A stretch of DNA of 64,000 bases from Corynebacterium timonense (GCF_900105305.1 NZ_LT629765.1:1736001-1800000); one strand, 5' to 3'. Numbered from the stretch's first letter, positions 10,471 through 19,032 are shown. The notes: generated by a model from the letters alone, not told the origin. Numbers and translations are program-made.

Positions 10471-11798
10471 TGAAGAAGTACGCCCGCATCCTGTCCATGG
10501 CCACCGTGGCCACCCTCACCGCCACCTCGCTCACCGCCTGCGGCAACGGCGGAGACACCCCCACCAACGCTGACGGCGCAGTGGTTGTCGACTTCTGGCA
10601 CTCATCTTCCGGCGCCGCCGGCCAGACACTCCAGGAGCTCGTGGACCAGTTCAACGAGGAGCACAAGGGCGAGATCGAGATCCTCGCTTCCTACCAGGGC
10701 GACTACGGCGATTCCATCTCCAAGTTCGTGGCGTCCGTCCAGACCGGCGACCTGCCCGCTCTGCTACAGGCCAACGACGTTCAGACCCGCTACCTGAAGG
10801 ATTCCGGCCTCGCCCTGCCCGCGCAGGACCTGGCTGAAGAAGACGAATCCTACGACTTCTCCGTGCTCATTCCCGCCGTCGCGAACTACTACACCATGGA
10901 TGATAAGGTGTTCTCCATGCCTGCGATGGTCTCCCAGCCCGCGTTGTTCACCAACGACACCCTGCTCGCTGAGGCCGGCGTCGACCCCGAGTCCCTCACC
11001 ACCCTCGACGGCCTCCTCGACGCAGTCGAGCAGATCCACGAGGCCACCGGCCGCGCGGGCCTGACCTTCCACCAGTCGGGGTGGTACATGGAGCAGACGA
11101 TGTCGATGCTGGGCAACGAGTTCTGCCTCCCCGAGAACGGCGTGGGCGCCGAGCAGCCGACCGAGTTCGACCTCACCAACCCCGAGCTCGTGTCCACCTG
11201 GACGCGTATCGGTGAGCTGTACGACAGCGGTGCCATCCACAACCCAGGCAACGATGGCTCCGCGGCAACCGGCGCCTTCCTCAGCCAGGAAGCCGCGATC
11301 CAGATGAACTCCTCCTCCAACTACGGCAACGTCGCCGAGGCTAACCTCGACTGGGACTGGTCCATCCGTAGCCTGCCCCGTGATACGGCAGAGGCTGGCG
11401 CCGTGCCGGGTGGTAACTCCCTGTGGGCGATCGCAGAGGGCACGTCCGAGGAAGAGCAGGCTGCAGCCTGGGAGTTCATGAAGTTCATCGGCTCGGACGA
11501 GTCCCAGATGACCATCTTCCAAGAGACCGGCTACTTGCCCACCACCTCTTCCGCTGCCGAAAACCTCACCGACCTCACCCCGCAGCACGAGAGTCTCCTT
11601 GACCAGCTGACCTCCACCCCCGTCAACACCGTGACGGCTGGCTGCCACTCCGGCGCTCTGAACGACGCCCGCACGTCCTACGGCGAGGCAATGTCCACCA
11701 TCGCCAACGGAGCGAACGCCGACGAGGCGCTTCAGACCGCCAAGGAGGGCGCAGACCAGTCGATCACTTCCTACAACGAGCGCGCAGGGAACCAGTAA
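10470..11798 (+). CDS. extracellular solute-binding lipoprotein, family 1 (UgpB-like)
   Basis: A 442-residue secreted lipoprotein. A basic N-terminus and hydrophobic core lead to a lipobox (LTAC, Cys24), so it would be anchored on the outer face of the membrane. The body has the family-1 binding-protein layout, with a DFWHS start to the mature domain as in UgpB- and MalE-like proteins. It delivers substrate to the permease pair just upstream. The ATG overlaps the permease stop (TAATG), and its own stop overlaps the next start in the same way, so translation of the whole operon is coupled. The ligand is unknown; a glycerophosphodiester or sugar phosphate is my inference from neighbours. Confidence 0.9.
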   Translation: MKKYARILSMATVATLTATSLTACGNGGDTPTNADGAVVVDFWHSSSGAAGQTLQELVDQFNEEHKGEIEILASYQGDYGDSISKFVASVQTGDLPALLQANDVQTRYLKDSGLALPAQDLAEEDESYDFSVLIPAVANYYTMDDKVFSMPAMVSQPALFTNDTLLAEAGVDPESLTTLDGLLDAVEQIHEATGRAGLTFHQSGWYMEQTMSMLGNEFCLPENGVGAEQPTEFDLTNPELVSTWTRIGELYDSGAIHNPGNDGSAATGAFLSQEAAIQMNSSSNYGNVAEANLDWDWSIRSLPRDTAEAGAVPGGNSLWAIAEGTSEEEQAAAWEFMKFIGSDESQMTIFQETGYLPTTSSAAENLTDLTPQHESLLDQLTSTPVNTVTAGCHSGALNDARTSYGEAMSTIANGANADEALQTAKEGADQSITSYNERAGNQ

Positions 11799-12484
11799 TG
11801 ACAGAATTCGTTGACAACCTCCGTACCTGGGAAAAGTTTGACCGAAGCGGCACCGCCCTCCGCCACCCAGGGACGACCTTCGTCGCCGAGGCGGTCGAAG
11901 GCTCCCCGCTGTACTCGCTCGGCCGACGCATCCAAGACGATGTGCGAGCACGCGGATGGGCCAGCGACTTCGGTCTGACCGTCCCGTCAAGCTTCCACAT
12001 GACCGTGCTGGCGGGCCTCAAAGGCCCGCACTTTGACGGCCAGTCGGAGGCGTGGCCTGCCTGGCTCAGCGATTCCGCTCGATTTCCCGAGGCCGCCCTA
12101 CTCATGCTGGAGCGGCTACAGAAAGCGGAGATCCGCGGCCCGCGGGATATGCGGATGGTCTCCCCGGGCGTCTACCCTCTGGCACGTAAGCTGACACTGC
12201 GCTTGGAGCCTGCTGACGAGGATGTCGCCAACGAATTGGCGCGCTTCCGCCGCGAGGTGGGCGAGGTGCTCGAGATCCCCGTAGAAGCCCCCGGCGACTA
12301 CGCGTTCCACAGCACCTTCGGCTACCGCCTGACGAAGGCGGACGTTGAGGACCCCGAGCTCGTTGCCGCTGCGGACGAGTACAACTCGTGGGTGCGCGAG
12401 ATCGACGTGTTCGAGGTCGACGCACCTGCCTACTGCATCTTCAACGACATGCAGAGCTTCGCGCCTCTCCTCTACTTCCGCTAA
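11798..12484 (+). CDS. 2H-phosphoesterase-like protein (DUF1868 type)
   Basis: A 228-residue cytoplasmic protein with the two His-x-Thr motifs that define the 2H phosphoesterase superfamily: HMT (His67, Thr69) and HST (His171, Thr173), each preceded by Phe and about 100 residues apart as in that fold. Members hydrolyse or transfer phosphodiester and cyclic-phosphate bonds. The overall sequence resembles the DUF1868 branch as I remember it. It is the last gene of the importer operon, with a TAATG overlap, so it probably acts on the imported compound. The substrate is not known. A bidirectional terminator-like hairpin follows at 12498-12548. Confidence 0.75.
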   Translation: MTEFVDNLRTWEKFDRSGTALRHPGTTFVAEAVEGSPLYSLGRRIQDDVRARGWASDFGLTVPSSFHMTVLAGLKGPHFDGQSEAWPAWLSDSARFPEAALLMLERLQKAEIRGPRDMRMVSPGVYPLARKLTLRLEPADEDVANELARFRREVGEVLEIPVEAPGDYAFHSTFGYRLTKADVEDPELVAAADEYNSWVREIDVFEVDAPAYCIFNDMQSFAPLLYFR

Positions 12485-12497
12485 CGGCTCCCCCGCT

Positions 12498-12548
12498 GCA
12501 CGACTGTTCCCCGCCTAGGCGATACACCGAGGCGGGGCGCAGTCGTGC
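12498..12548. terminator. nested hairpin terminator, bidirectional
   Basis: Two nested perfect stems, GCACGACTG/CAGTCGTGC outside and CCCCGCCT/AGGCGGGG inside, lie between the convergent 2H-phosphoesterase and HAD genes. There is no strong T-run on either side, so rho-independent activity is probable but not certain. Confidence 0.6.
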
Positions 12549-12557
12549 GATACAGAG

Positions 12558-13172
12558 CTAATTCACGGCGCGGCGCGCCGCCTCCTCCCCCGCCCACAGG
12601 TGCGCGTTCCACCCAAATTCACGGGCCGCCTCGACGTTGACCTCACGGTCGTCGAAAAAGTGCACCTCCGAGCGCTCGTAGCCCGCGAATTCTTGCGAAA
12701 GCTCGCGCTCGGCGATCTCGTAGATCCTCCGGTCGGGCTTTGCCACGCCCACCTCGGAGGAAAAGATCTTTACCCGAATTGGGCGGCCCCACTCGGACTC
12801 TCTCACCGCCTCCACCATTGAGACTGGGGCGTTGCTCAGCAAGCCAAGGTTGTGCCCGGCCGCGTCGAGCTCACTCAGTAGCTTTTCGACGCCCACATCC
12901 GCCGTCGCGTTGCGCTGACCGTCGAGACGCCCAAGCGCGATGACGTCGAGGCTCTCCGCGTCATACGTCGCGCCGGCGCGGCCGAGTACCTTCGGCCAAT
13001 ACTCCTCGTCAGGTAGTCCAAGGTCGTACTCGTCGCGGTAGGCCCAGTAGCCTTCCATGAGCTCCGTCACCCCCACCTCGACGTGGTGCTTTCGGAGGAA
13101 CCCCACTAGGCGCTGAACCCTGTCCCCCTCGGGAACGATGACTTTGCCGATGTCAAAGACAATGACGGCCAT
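12558..13172 (-). CDS. HAD-superfamily hydrolase
   Basis: A 204-residue HAD-like phosphatase. Motif I is VFDIGKV near the N-terminus, with nucleophile Asp6; the usual second Asp is Gly, a variant common in the YihX-like branch. Motif II is LLSNAP, and the C-terminal acidic motif is FFDDRE. I chose ATG 13172, five bases after a GGAAGGAG ribosome site, over the GTG at 13178 that abuts that site. It likely removes a phosphate from a small metabolite. Its position between the importer operon and metY, with AACGTT sites upstream, suggests dephosphorylation of a breakdown product of the imported substrate. That link is inference. Confidence 0.8.
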   Translation of the reverse strand: MAVIVFDIGKVIVPEGDRVQRLVGFLRKHHVEVGVTELMEGYWAYRDEYDLGLPDEEYWPKVLGRAGATYDAESLDVIALGRLDGQRNATADVGVEKLLSELDAAGHNLGLLSNAPVSMVEAVRESEWGRPIRVKIFSSEVGVAKPDRRIYEIAERELSQEFAGYERSEVHFFDDREVNVEAAREFGWNAHLWAGEEAARRAVN

Positions 13173-13185
13173 TTCCACTCCTTCC

Positions 13186-13195
13186 GCAACGTTCT
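13186..13195. promoter_or_regulatory. candidate AACGTT operator upstream of HAD gene
   Basis: GCAACGTTCT lies 14 bases before the HAD start and overlaps its ribosome-site region. It matches the AACGTT core and part of the flanks of the palindrome at 7151. It is a weaker match than the 7151 site. Confidence 0.3.
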
Positions 13196-13252
13196 GCCGT
13201 CTTCACCTTAATCCCCATATTTCGCTGTGTGAGCTGGAGAAACACGTGTTCA

Positions 13253-13262
13253 TGAACGTTTC
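13253..13262. promoter_or_regulatory. candidate AACGTT operator in HAD/metY intergenic region
   Basis: TGAACGTTTC lies in the divergent region between the HAD gene and metY and shares the GAACGTT core of the 7151 palindrome. It could serve either gene; the HAD gene fits the putative regulon better. Confidence 0.3.
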
Positions 13263-13315
13263 ACTCGCACCGTTTACCCGCAGTTCATGAAACCCTGTGA
13301 ACCTGCACCCTCCAT

Positions 13316-13331
13316 TAGACCCCTCGGTCCA
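13316..13331. promoter_or_regulatory. McbR-like operator upstream of metY
   Basis: TAGAC, six bases, GTCCA. The C. glutamicum McbR consensus, as I remember it, is TAGAC-N6-GTCTA, so nine of ten defining bases match. It lies 106 bp before the metY start. McbR represses methionine and cysteine genes when S-adenosylhomocysteine is high. A weaker match precedes metQ at 37469. Confidence 0.55.
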
Positions 13332-13436
13332 TTTAGCGTTCTTTGGTGGGATTTTTATTCACAGGAAATGCCTGGTCAATTGGGTAGACAGACAGCTTGG
13401 TACACAAGACGTGACACAGCCGATACATTGTTGGCC

Positions 13437-14759
13437 ATGGCAAAGTACGACAACTCACAAGCACAGGAATGGGGCTTCGGCACCCGCTCGATCCACGCAG
13501 GCCAGACCGTTGACTCCGACACCGGCGCCCGCAACCAACCCATCTACATGACGACGTCCTACGTCTTCAACGACGCCCAGCACGCCGCCGACCGTTTCAG
13601 CCTCGCCGATCCCGGCCCCATCTACACCCGCCTGACCAACCCGACCCAGCAGGCCCTCGAAGACCGCATCGCCAGCCTCGAAGGCGGCGTCGCCGCCGTG
13701 ACCTTCGCGTCCGGCATGGCCGCTGAGACCGCCGCGATCACCAACCTCGCGTCCTCCGGCGACCACATCGTCACCTCCCCGCGCCTGTACGGCGGCACCG
13801 AGACCCTCTTCCAGATCGCCCTCAAGCGCTACGGCATCGACGTCACCTTCGTCGAGAACCCGGACGACCTCGACTCCTGGCAGGCAGCCGTGCAGCCGAA
13901 CACCAAGGCCTTCTACGGCGAGACCTTCGGCAACCCGATCGCCGACGTTCTGGACATCCCGGCCGTCGCCGAGGTTGCCCACCGCAACAGCGTCCCGCTC
14001 ATCGTGGACAACACCGTGGCCACCGCCGCGCTGGCGAAGCCGCTCGAGCTGGGCGCCGACATCGTCGTCGCCTCCACCACGAAGTTCTACACCGGCAACG
14101 GCGCAGCAGTCGGTGGCGTGCTCGTCGACGGCGGAAAGTTCGACTGGACCGTCGAGCGCGACGGCCAGCCGGTCTTCCCCTACTTCGTCACCCCGGACCC
14201 CGCCTACCACGGCCTCAAGTACGCCGACCTGGGCGCCCCGGCCTTCGCCCTCAAGGCCCGTGCCGGCATCTTGCGCGACACCGGTGCCGCGATCTCGCCG
14301 TTCAACGCGTGGGTCGCCCTGCAGGGCCTCGATACCCTCGGCCTGCGCATCGAGCGCCACAACCAGAACGCCCTCAAGGTCGCAGAGTTCCTGTCCAACC
14401 ACGACAAGGTCGCGCGCGTGAACTTCGCCGGCCTGCCGGACTCGCCCTACTACGCCGTGAAGGAAAAGCTGGGCCTGCGCTACACCGGCTCCGTCCTCTC
14501 CTTCGACATCGCGGGCGACGAGAACGATCGCGCCAAGGCGTGGACCTTCATCGACGCCCTGAAGCTGCACTCCAACCTCGCCAACGTTGGCGACGTGCGC
14601 TCCTTGGCCGTCCACCCGGCCTCCACGACGCACTCCCAGTCCGACGAGGCAGGCTTGAAGCGCGCCGGTATCAGCCAGTCGACGGTCCGCCTGTCCGTGG
14701 GCATCGAGGACATCGAGGACATCATCGCTGACCTCGAGCGCGGCTTCGCCGCTATCTAA
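13437..14759 (+). CDS. metY: O-acetylhomoserine sulfhydrylase
   Basis: A 440-residue PLP enzyme that makes homocysteine from O-acetylhomoserine and sulfide (direct sulfhydrylation). The PLP lysine is in ASTTKFYTG (Lys216), and the family features of a Cys/Met-metabolism aminotransferase run throughout (SIHAGQ, YTRLTNPTQ, SGMAAETAA). I chose the ATG at 13437 (MAKYDNSQ), where homology to known MetY proteins begins; a longer frame adds 50 unlikely residues. MetX, which makes its substrate, follows after 29 bp with its own ribosome site, so both are probably one transcript controlled by the McbR-like site upstream. Confidence 0.95.
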   Translation: MAKYDNSQAQEWGFGTRSIHAGQTVDSDTGARNQPIYMTTSYVFNDAQHAADRFSLADPGPIYTRLTNPTQQALEDRIASLEGGVAAVTFASGMAAETAAITNLASSGDHIVTSPRLYGGTETLFQIALKRYGIDVTFVENPDDLDSWQAAVQPNTKAFYGETFGNPIADVLDIPAVAEVAHRNSVPLIVDNTVATAALAKPLELGADIVVASTTKFYTGNGAAVGGVLVDGGKFDWTVERDGQPVFPYFVTPDPAYHGLKYADLGAPAFALKARAGILRDTGAAISPFNAWVALQGLDTLGLRIERHNQNALKVAEFLSNHDKVARVNFAGLPDSPYYAVKEKLGLRYTGSVLSFDIAGDENDRAKAWTFIDALKLHSNLANVGDVRSLAVHPASTTHSQSDEAGLKRAGISQSTVRLSVGIEDIEDIIADLERGFAAI

Positions 14760-14788
14760 CACCGCCAACTGTTAAGGAGGCACGCACG

Positions 14789-15886
14789 TTGACTCTGCCG
14801 GAGGCCGGAAAGCTCCACAAGGTCAGTATCGGAGACTTTGACACGGAAGCTGGGGCGCTGATCAGCGATGTCCACATCGCCTTCCAGCGCTGGGGGGACC
14901 TCCGCGGAGACAACGTGCTGCTGGTTGAGCACGCCTTGACCGGCGATTCCGACGCCGCACAGTGGTGGGCCGAGGCGATCGGGCCGGGCAAGGCGCTCGA
15001 CACCGACCGGTGGTGCGTCATCTGCACCAACGCGCTCGGCTCCTGCTACGGCACCACCGGACCGTCCAGCACTCACCCCGATGGCCGAGCCTGGGGCTCG
15101 CGCTTTCCCGCGGTCTCCATCCGCGACCAAGTCCACGCAGAAAAGGCATTCCTCGACGCTCTCGGCATCGGACGCGTCCACGCGGTCCTCGGCGGATCCA
15201 TGGGCGGGGCACGCACCTTGGAATGGACCCTGCTCTACCCCGAAAAAGTTGGCGCCGCCTGCGTCATCGCCGTCTCGGCGCGCGCGAGCGCCTGGCAGAT
15301 CGGCATTCAGAGCGCGCAGATCTCCGCCATTACCCGCGACCCCGCCTGGAACGGCGGTGACTACTACAACACCGGCGACGCCCCCAGCCACGGACTGGCT
15401 GCAGCGCGGCGCATCGCCCACCTGACCTACCGCGGAGAACTCGAGATCGACGAGCGCTTCGGCACCACACCGCAAGCCGACGAAAACCCCTTCGGGCCGT
15501 TCCGCAGCGACAACCAACGCTTCGCCGTGCAGAGTTACCTCGAGCACCAGGGCACGAAGCTCGTGAACCGTTTCGACGCCGGCGCGTACGTCAGCCTCAC
15601 CGAAGCCCTCAACCGCCACGATGTCGGCCGCGGCCGAGGCGGGCTCAACAAGGCGCTGGCCTCCTCGCAAGTACCGACCATGGTGGTCGGCGTCGACACC
15701 GACATTCTGTACCCCTACCACCAGCAGGAACACATCTCACGCAACCTTGGCCATCTCCTGGGCATGTCCAAGCTTTCCAGCCCAATGGGCCACGACGCGT
15801 TTCTGACCGAAGCGCGCCAGATGGACCGCATCCTGCGGAAATTCATCAAACGGTCCCAGGACGACGTATCCGGCACACAGCACTGA
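14789..15886 (+). CDS. metX: homoserine O-acetyltransferase
   Basis: A 365-residue alpha/beta-hydrolase-fold enzyme transferring acetyl from acetyl-CoA to homoserine, the first committed step of methionine synthesis. The nucleophile is Ser137 in GGSMGG; the catalytic Asp lies in GVDTD and the His in MGHDAF near the C-terminus. The start is TTG at 14789 behind an AAGGAGG ribosome site. The last third (from about 15409) is repeated almost identically at 19033-20937. The two copies diverge only in the last 16-18 codons, so the present C-terminus may not be the ancestral one. Confidence 0.95.
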   Translation: MTLPEAGKLHKVSIGDFDTEAGALISDVHIAFQRWGDLRGDNVLLVEHALTGDSDAAQWWAEAIGPGKALDTDRWCVICTNALGSCYGTTGPSSTHPDGRAWGSRFPAVSIRDQVHAEKAFLDALGIGRVHAVLGGSMGGARTLEWTLLYPEKVGAACVIAVSARASAWQIGIQSAQISAITRDPAWNGGDYYNTGDAPSHGLAAARRIAHLTYRGELEIDERFGTTPQADENPFGPFRSDNQRFAVQSYLEHQGTKLVNRFDAGAYVSLTEALNRHDVGRGRGGLNKALASSQVPTMVVGVDTDILYPYHQQEHISRNLGHLLGMSKLSSPMGHDAFLTEARQMDRILRKFIKRSQDDVSGTQH

Positions 15887-15993
15887 ACGTAGGCAAGCTG
15901 CTGCGCAGGGCTTCGGCTCGCATCACGCACCCACGCACCATGCGTCACCCTCACGTCATGGCAGCATGGACATGCCACCAGGTCAAGTCCTAG

Positions 15994-16021
15994 GGTCAAG
16001 TCCTGGGTAGCGGTATATCTG
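15994..16021 (+). repeat. remnant IS256-type terminal repeat
   Basis: This stretch begins with the ten bases GGTCAAGTCC and ends in TATCTG. It matches the left end of the intact elements at 19106 and 45818 in its first ten bases and in most of the next eighteen. A second copy of the ten-base start lies just before it at 15981. No matching transposase follows directly, so it is probably a leftover IS end. Confidence 0.5.
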
Positions 16022-16124
16022 GTTTCGAATTGTGGTGATGTTTGAGGGCTTGTTGTCAGGGCCCGGCTCAGGGCTGGGGCGGGGGTGTGATCATGCGACA
16101 ATCCCCTTCGAGTCGTCTACTGAC

Positions 16125-16918
16125 ACTATCGCAGAGTAGGTTGCATTCTGCTCAATGCGGTCTGTCGCATCACTTCCGCCGCGCTGGCGGGGGATGATTG
16201 CTCCGCTTCGGCAGGCGGCAAGATTGTTGCACCAATTGCAAAAACAGTCACTGACGCGATTGATGAGTTTCTTGCGGTTAAAAATGCCTGCAGGCCCCTT
16301 CCAGGTATGAGAAAATCTGTTGAGCAGCTGATTGTGTGGGGTGCCGCAGAACCCGTTGTGCCTCACGCTTCATGTGAAGTGGAAAGCCCCGAGCTGAGCG
16401 ACATGATCGAGACGCACATGTCTGACGATGACACGGCCGCAGCAGCGGAGAAGGGTTGCAGGATGCCGAAGACGCGATTTCACGAAAAGTTAACGGATCA
16501 ACTACGCGTACCGCTCTGAGGGTTACCCCGCTGTTCTCTTCGCTGCAGGTACCGGTATGTGCGCTGTTTCGGCCTGCCCGCCGATCTCAACACTGGATCC
16601 GAATGCAGGGTACGCTCACAATGCAGGTCTGAAGGGAAATACTGTTGCGTCATGCATCGGTGGGGGTGCCTCTGGTCTCGCCGTGGCACAGTGGAGTGCG
16701 CAAAATCCCTGGCCTTCCGGTGCGTTTTGAATGGTATTGGCCTTGGTCACCTTGCAGTCGAGAGTGCTTCAGCCAAAAGGACCATGTTGCCTAAAGACGT
16801 ATTTGACACCATCCCAAAAGAGATGGAGGAGATCGAAGACGGGTCTCTTTAGCAGGGGCTCTTGGTTCTTGCGGCATGCATCCTTTTCGGGCTGCTAATG
16901 AAGAAATATTTCCATTAG
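16125..16918 (+). pseudogene. decayed gene for a secreted/membrane-anchored protein
   Basis: Conceptual reading gives one product if two frameshifts and one amber are bridged. Segment one (to the TGA at 16517) begins with signal-peptide-like hydrophobic residues ending SAALAGDD and has an amphipathic stretch (VTDAIDEFLAVKN). Segment two, in another frame (open 16494-16730), is Gly/Ala-rich with SCIGGGASGLAVAQW. Segment three returns to the first frame (VFDTIPKEMEEIEDGSL), hits TAG at 16850, then continues as a membrane helix and basic tail (QGLLVLAACILFGLLMKKYF). No intact start is visible. Base composition is less GC-rich than the housekeeping genes, suggesting acquired DNA. The family is not recognised. 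Confidence 0.45.
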
Positions 16919-17085
16919 TAGACCGAATTAAAAATGATAGGAGGATTCTAAACTCTTTCTACCGTACACCCAAGGGTCCTATATTTGAAGAGGATTCCGG
17001 TGAGTACATCCATATTGAGGTTACCCCGAACAGGGGTGTACGAACGTACCCTCATCGGTGGATGTGCTTGTTGACAAGGCCTTGA
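16876..17085 (+). CDS. small hypothetical protein, doubtful
   Basis: An open frame of 69 codons starting at ATG 16876, overlapping the tail of the decayed gene. The product is mixed charged (EEIFPLVDRIKNDRRILN, then IEVTPN) with no signal peptide, and I recognise no family. There is no clear ribosome site, so it may be another fragment of degraded DNA. Confidence 0.2.
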   Translation: MHPFRAANEEIFPLVDRIKNDRRILNSFYRTPKGPIFEEDSGEYIHIEVTPNRGVRTYPHRWMCLLTRP

Positions 17086-17198
17086 GGGCATAGGCTCAGA
17101 AGTGCCGGGAAAACGCTTCGCGGCACACTGTTCGAGAGCTTGCCTCAACCGTAGACGCCGAATTGCTCTGAAATTGATTTGAAACTAGAGAAGATCAT

Positions 17199-17660
17199 AT
17201 GCGGTTTAAGAATACTCTTGCGGCCGTGCTTGTCGCCGCCGCGATCATTCCAGCGGGCGCAGCATCCGCTCAGGACACTCGCCAGCTCGCGACTTCGTAT
17301 TCACTATCGGCTGTCAATGAAGGGCGCGATGTTGTAGTTTCGCTCGAGGATGGCTTCAGTTTCGATACTATCGACGGGCAAACGGTGGTGAGGGACCCGC
17401 AAGGGGTCGTTTCGGAAGCGATGCCCACTGGTGCAACGGATTCTGACGGCGAGGAAATTGGATTCTTCTATGAGAAAATCTCCGACAGTGAGCTTCTGGT
17501 GGTTAAGACCGGCCCGAATGGCACTGTGGCCTATGGATGGTGGTCCGATTGGGGCAAGTGCGTCGCAGGTACAGCGGGTTCCGCTATAGGTGGCGGAGCC
17601 GCAGGCGGACCCTGGGGTGCTGTCGGGGGCGGTTTGGTCGGCGCTGCAACTTTCTGCTAA
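17199..17660 (+). CDS. small secreted protein with C-terminal Gly-zipper (bacteriocin-like)
   Basis: A 153-residue protein with a clear Sec signal peptide (residues 1-24, cleavage after AASA). A polar domain spans about residues 25-112. The C-terminal 40 residues begin with GWWSDWGKC, continue as a Gly/Ala-rich stretch with GxxxG spacing, and end on Cys153. Cys121 and Cys153 bracket the Gly-rich segment and could form a disulfide. Small secreted Gly-zipper peptides are typical of membrane-inserting bacteriocins. A tiny two-helix membrane protein follows after 40 bp, as an immunity protein would. I do not recognise the family; the antimicrobial role is inference. Flanking DNA is decayed and IS-rich, suggesting transfer. 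Confidence 0.7.
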   Translation: MRFKNTLAAVLVAAAIIPAGAASAQDTRQLATSYSLSAVNEGRDVVVSLEDGFSFDTIDGQTVVRDPQGVVSEAMPTGATDSDGEEIGFFYEKISDSELLVVKTGPNGTVAYGWWSDWGKCVAGTAGSAIGGGAAGGPWGAVGGGLVGAATFC

Positions 17661-17700
17661 GCGGTCACAGCCTAAAACTATCGTTGGAAGGAGATAACAC

Positions 17701-17874
17701 ATGAGCTTCTCTGGAAATTCGCAGAGAAAAGTGAATATTGGAATTGGATTGGTGCTTGCGTCTGTCGCGTGCATTATTGCGTTAGGGACCGTGGCGGTTC
17801 CCCTCTTTCTTATCAGCATGATGTTCCTTGGAACATCCGCAAGGGCGATGTCAAAAAGGACCGGCGAAAACTAG
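17701..17874 (+). CDS. small two-helix membrane protein (immunity-like)
   Basis: A 57-residue protein from ATG 17701, directly preceded by a strong GGAAGGAG ribosome site (17686-17693). Residues 1-11 are polar, 12-30 and 31-45 are hydrophobic, and a short basic tail follows (SKRTGEN end). It lies 40 bp downstream of the secreted Gly-zipper protein in the same direction and looks cotranscribed. Size and topology resemble bacteriocin immunity proteins or small holin-like proteins. No family is recognised. Confidence 0.6.
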   Translation: MSFSGNSQRKVNIGIGLVLASVACIIALGTVAVPLFLISMMFLGTSARAMSKRTGEN

Positions 17875-18083
17875 CGCAGGTACCCGCTCGAACGCCTGGA
17901 GTGAGGTGTTTTCCGATCACCTACCTCCTAGATGGGGCATGACTGGGGGGTGCGGTTTTTTACCCAGATCCCCGCGGTTCGTTTCCCGGGCATGTAAGGC
18001 AATGTACATCGTTTAAAAAATGAGTTGGAGAGCTTTAGTCCTCCCGCCCAAGGCTTCTCGCGAGGAAGCTTGACGTTAACGGC
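17875..18083. other. gene-free stretch
   Basis: About 210 bp between the small membrane protein and the following minus-strand fragments. I see no reading frame with a ribosome site. A weakly terminator-like T-run lies near 17957. Confidence 0.3.
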
Positions 18084-18247
18084 CTAGCGCACTGTGTACC
18101 ATGTGGCGCGTTTGTCGTATCCGGCGTTGATCTTTACCGGCCTCATTTCAGGCGTCTCATTGGTCGCCAGGACGTATTCTTCATTGCCTTGGCGCGTAGT
18201 GCCGGGGCGGATGTTCACCACCGACGTATGCGCATGAACACTTGAGA
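18084..18247 (-). pseudogene. C-terminal fragment of an unknown protein
   Basis: On the minus strand about 53 codons read openly into a TAG at 18084-18086. The product has protein-like composition (VVNIRPGTTRQGNEEYVLA, ending DKRATWYTVR). No start is present, and the fragment abuts the transposase remnant, so it looks like the 3' end of a gene cut off by the insertion. The family is not recognised. Confidence 0.35.
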
Positions 18248-18251
18248 GTGC

Positions 18252-19032
18252 CTATTTGTTTGTGTGCGGGGCGTGGTTGATATGTGGTTCGCGGATCGGT
18301 CGGGGTAGGCCACGGTTAGTTGGTTGATGGCGTGTTTCCGCCCTTCGGGTTTGCGCCCCTTTCATGTAGCCGTCGCAGTCGACGCCACGTTTAGCTTTCC
18401 TCGCCGGTTGGGTGGCGCGCTTGTCCTTGATGGTGCGGATCATCAACCACAGCGTGTTCAACGCCGCAGCATCCGTGGGGAACTGGCCACGATGACGGGC
18501 CGCCTTGCGCAGTTCGGTATTGAGAGATTCGATCGCGTTGGTGGTGTATGCCACCCGACGAGCAGTCGGCGGAGACTGCAGAAACGGCACGAACCGCTCC
18601 GACGCGTCTTCACCAATTGCGGGAATTTTTTGCCCCATCTCAGAGACGTCGGAGGCGTCCAACGCGGTTGCGGCGGTGTCGGTGTCCTCGTTCGCGGCGG
18701 TAGAGACCTGAGGTAGTGCGTGAGTGAGAAGGTTTACGGTCCTGATAGGACACCCACCGGTTGACAGCCCAGATCACATGCACGATGCAGGCGTGCACCG
18801 ATCGAATTCGGCCATAGCGCGTCCATGGCCTCAGGCAGGCCTGTAAGCCTTTTAGTCGATGAGCATGTCGCTGGCTCGACTATTGGCCAGATCCGCGCAC
18901 ACGGATGCCCAGAATGCAGCCCCTTCCATGTCGGCGATCTACCAGCCCACGGTGTGGTTGATGCCGTCGATGTCGATGCCGGCCGCCACGGGGCAGGTTT
19001 TATTGACCACCTGGTGACCGTCGCGGATCTTC
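18252..19032 (-). pseudogene. decayed IS256-family transposase
   Basis: The minus strand carries pieces of a mutator/IS256 transposase in changing frames. From 19032 leftward there is a central stretch with KIRDG and a GIDIDG block, then GLPEAMDALWP, VNRWVSYQDRK, and the C-terminal RRVAYTTNAIESLN with the catalytic Glu region (open 18252-18662). The N-terminal half is missing: the sequence switches at about 19033 into a copy of the metX 3' region. Residues differ clearly from the intact IS256-family elements in this window, so it is a different, older element. Confidence 0.8.

Noticed and set aside
14582..14587. AACGTT in metY as an operator
   Set aside because: Coding sequence of Asn-Val codons; no regulatory context.
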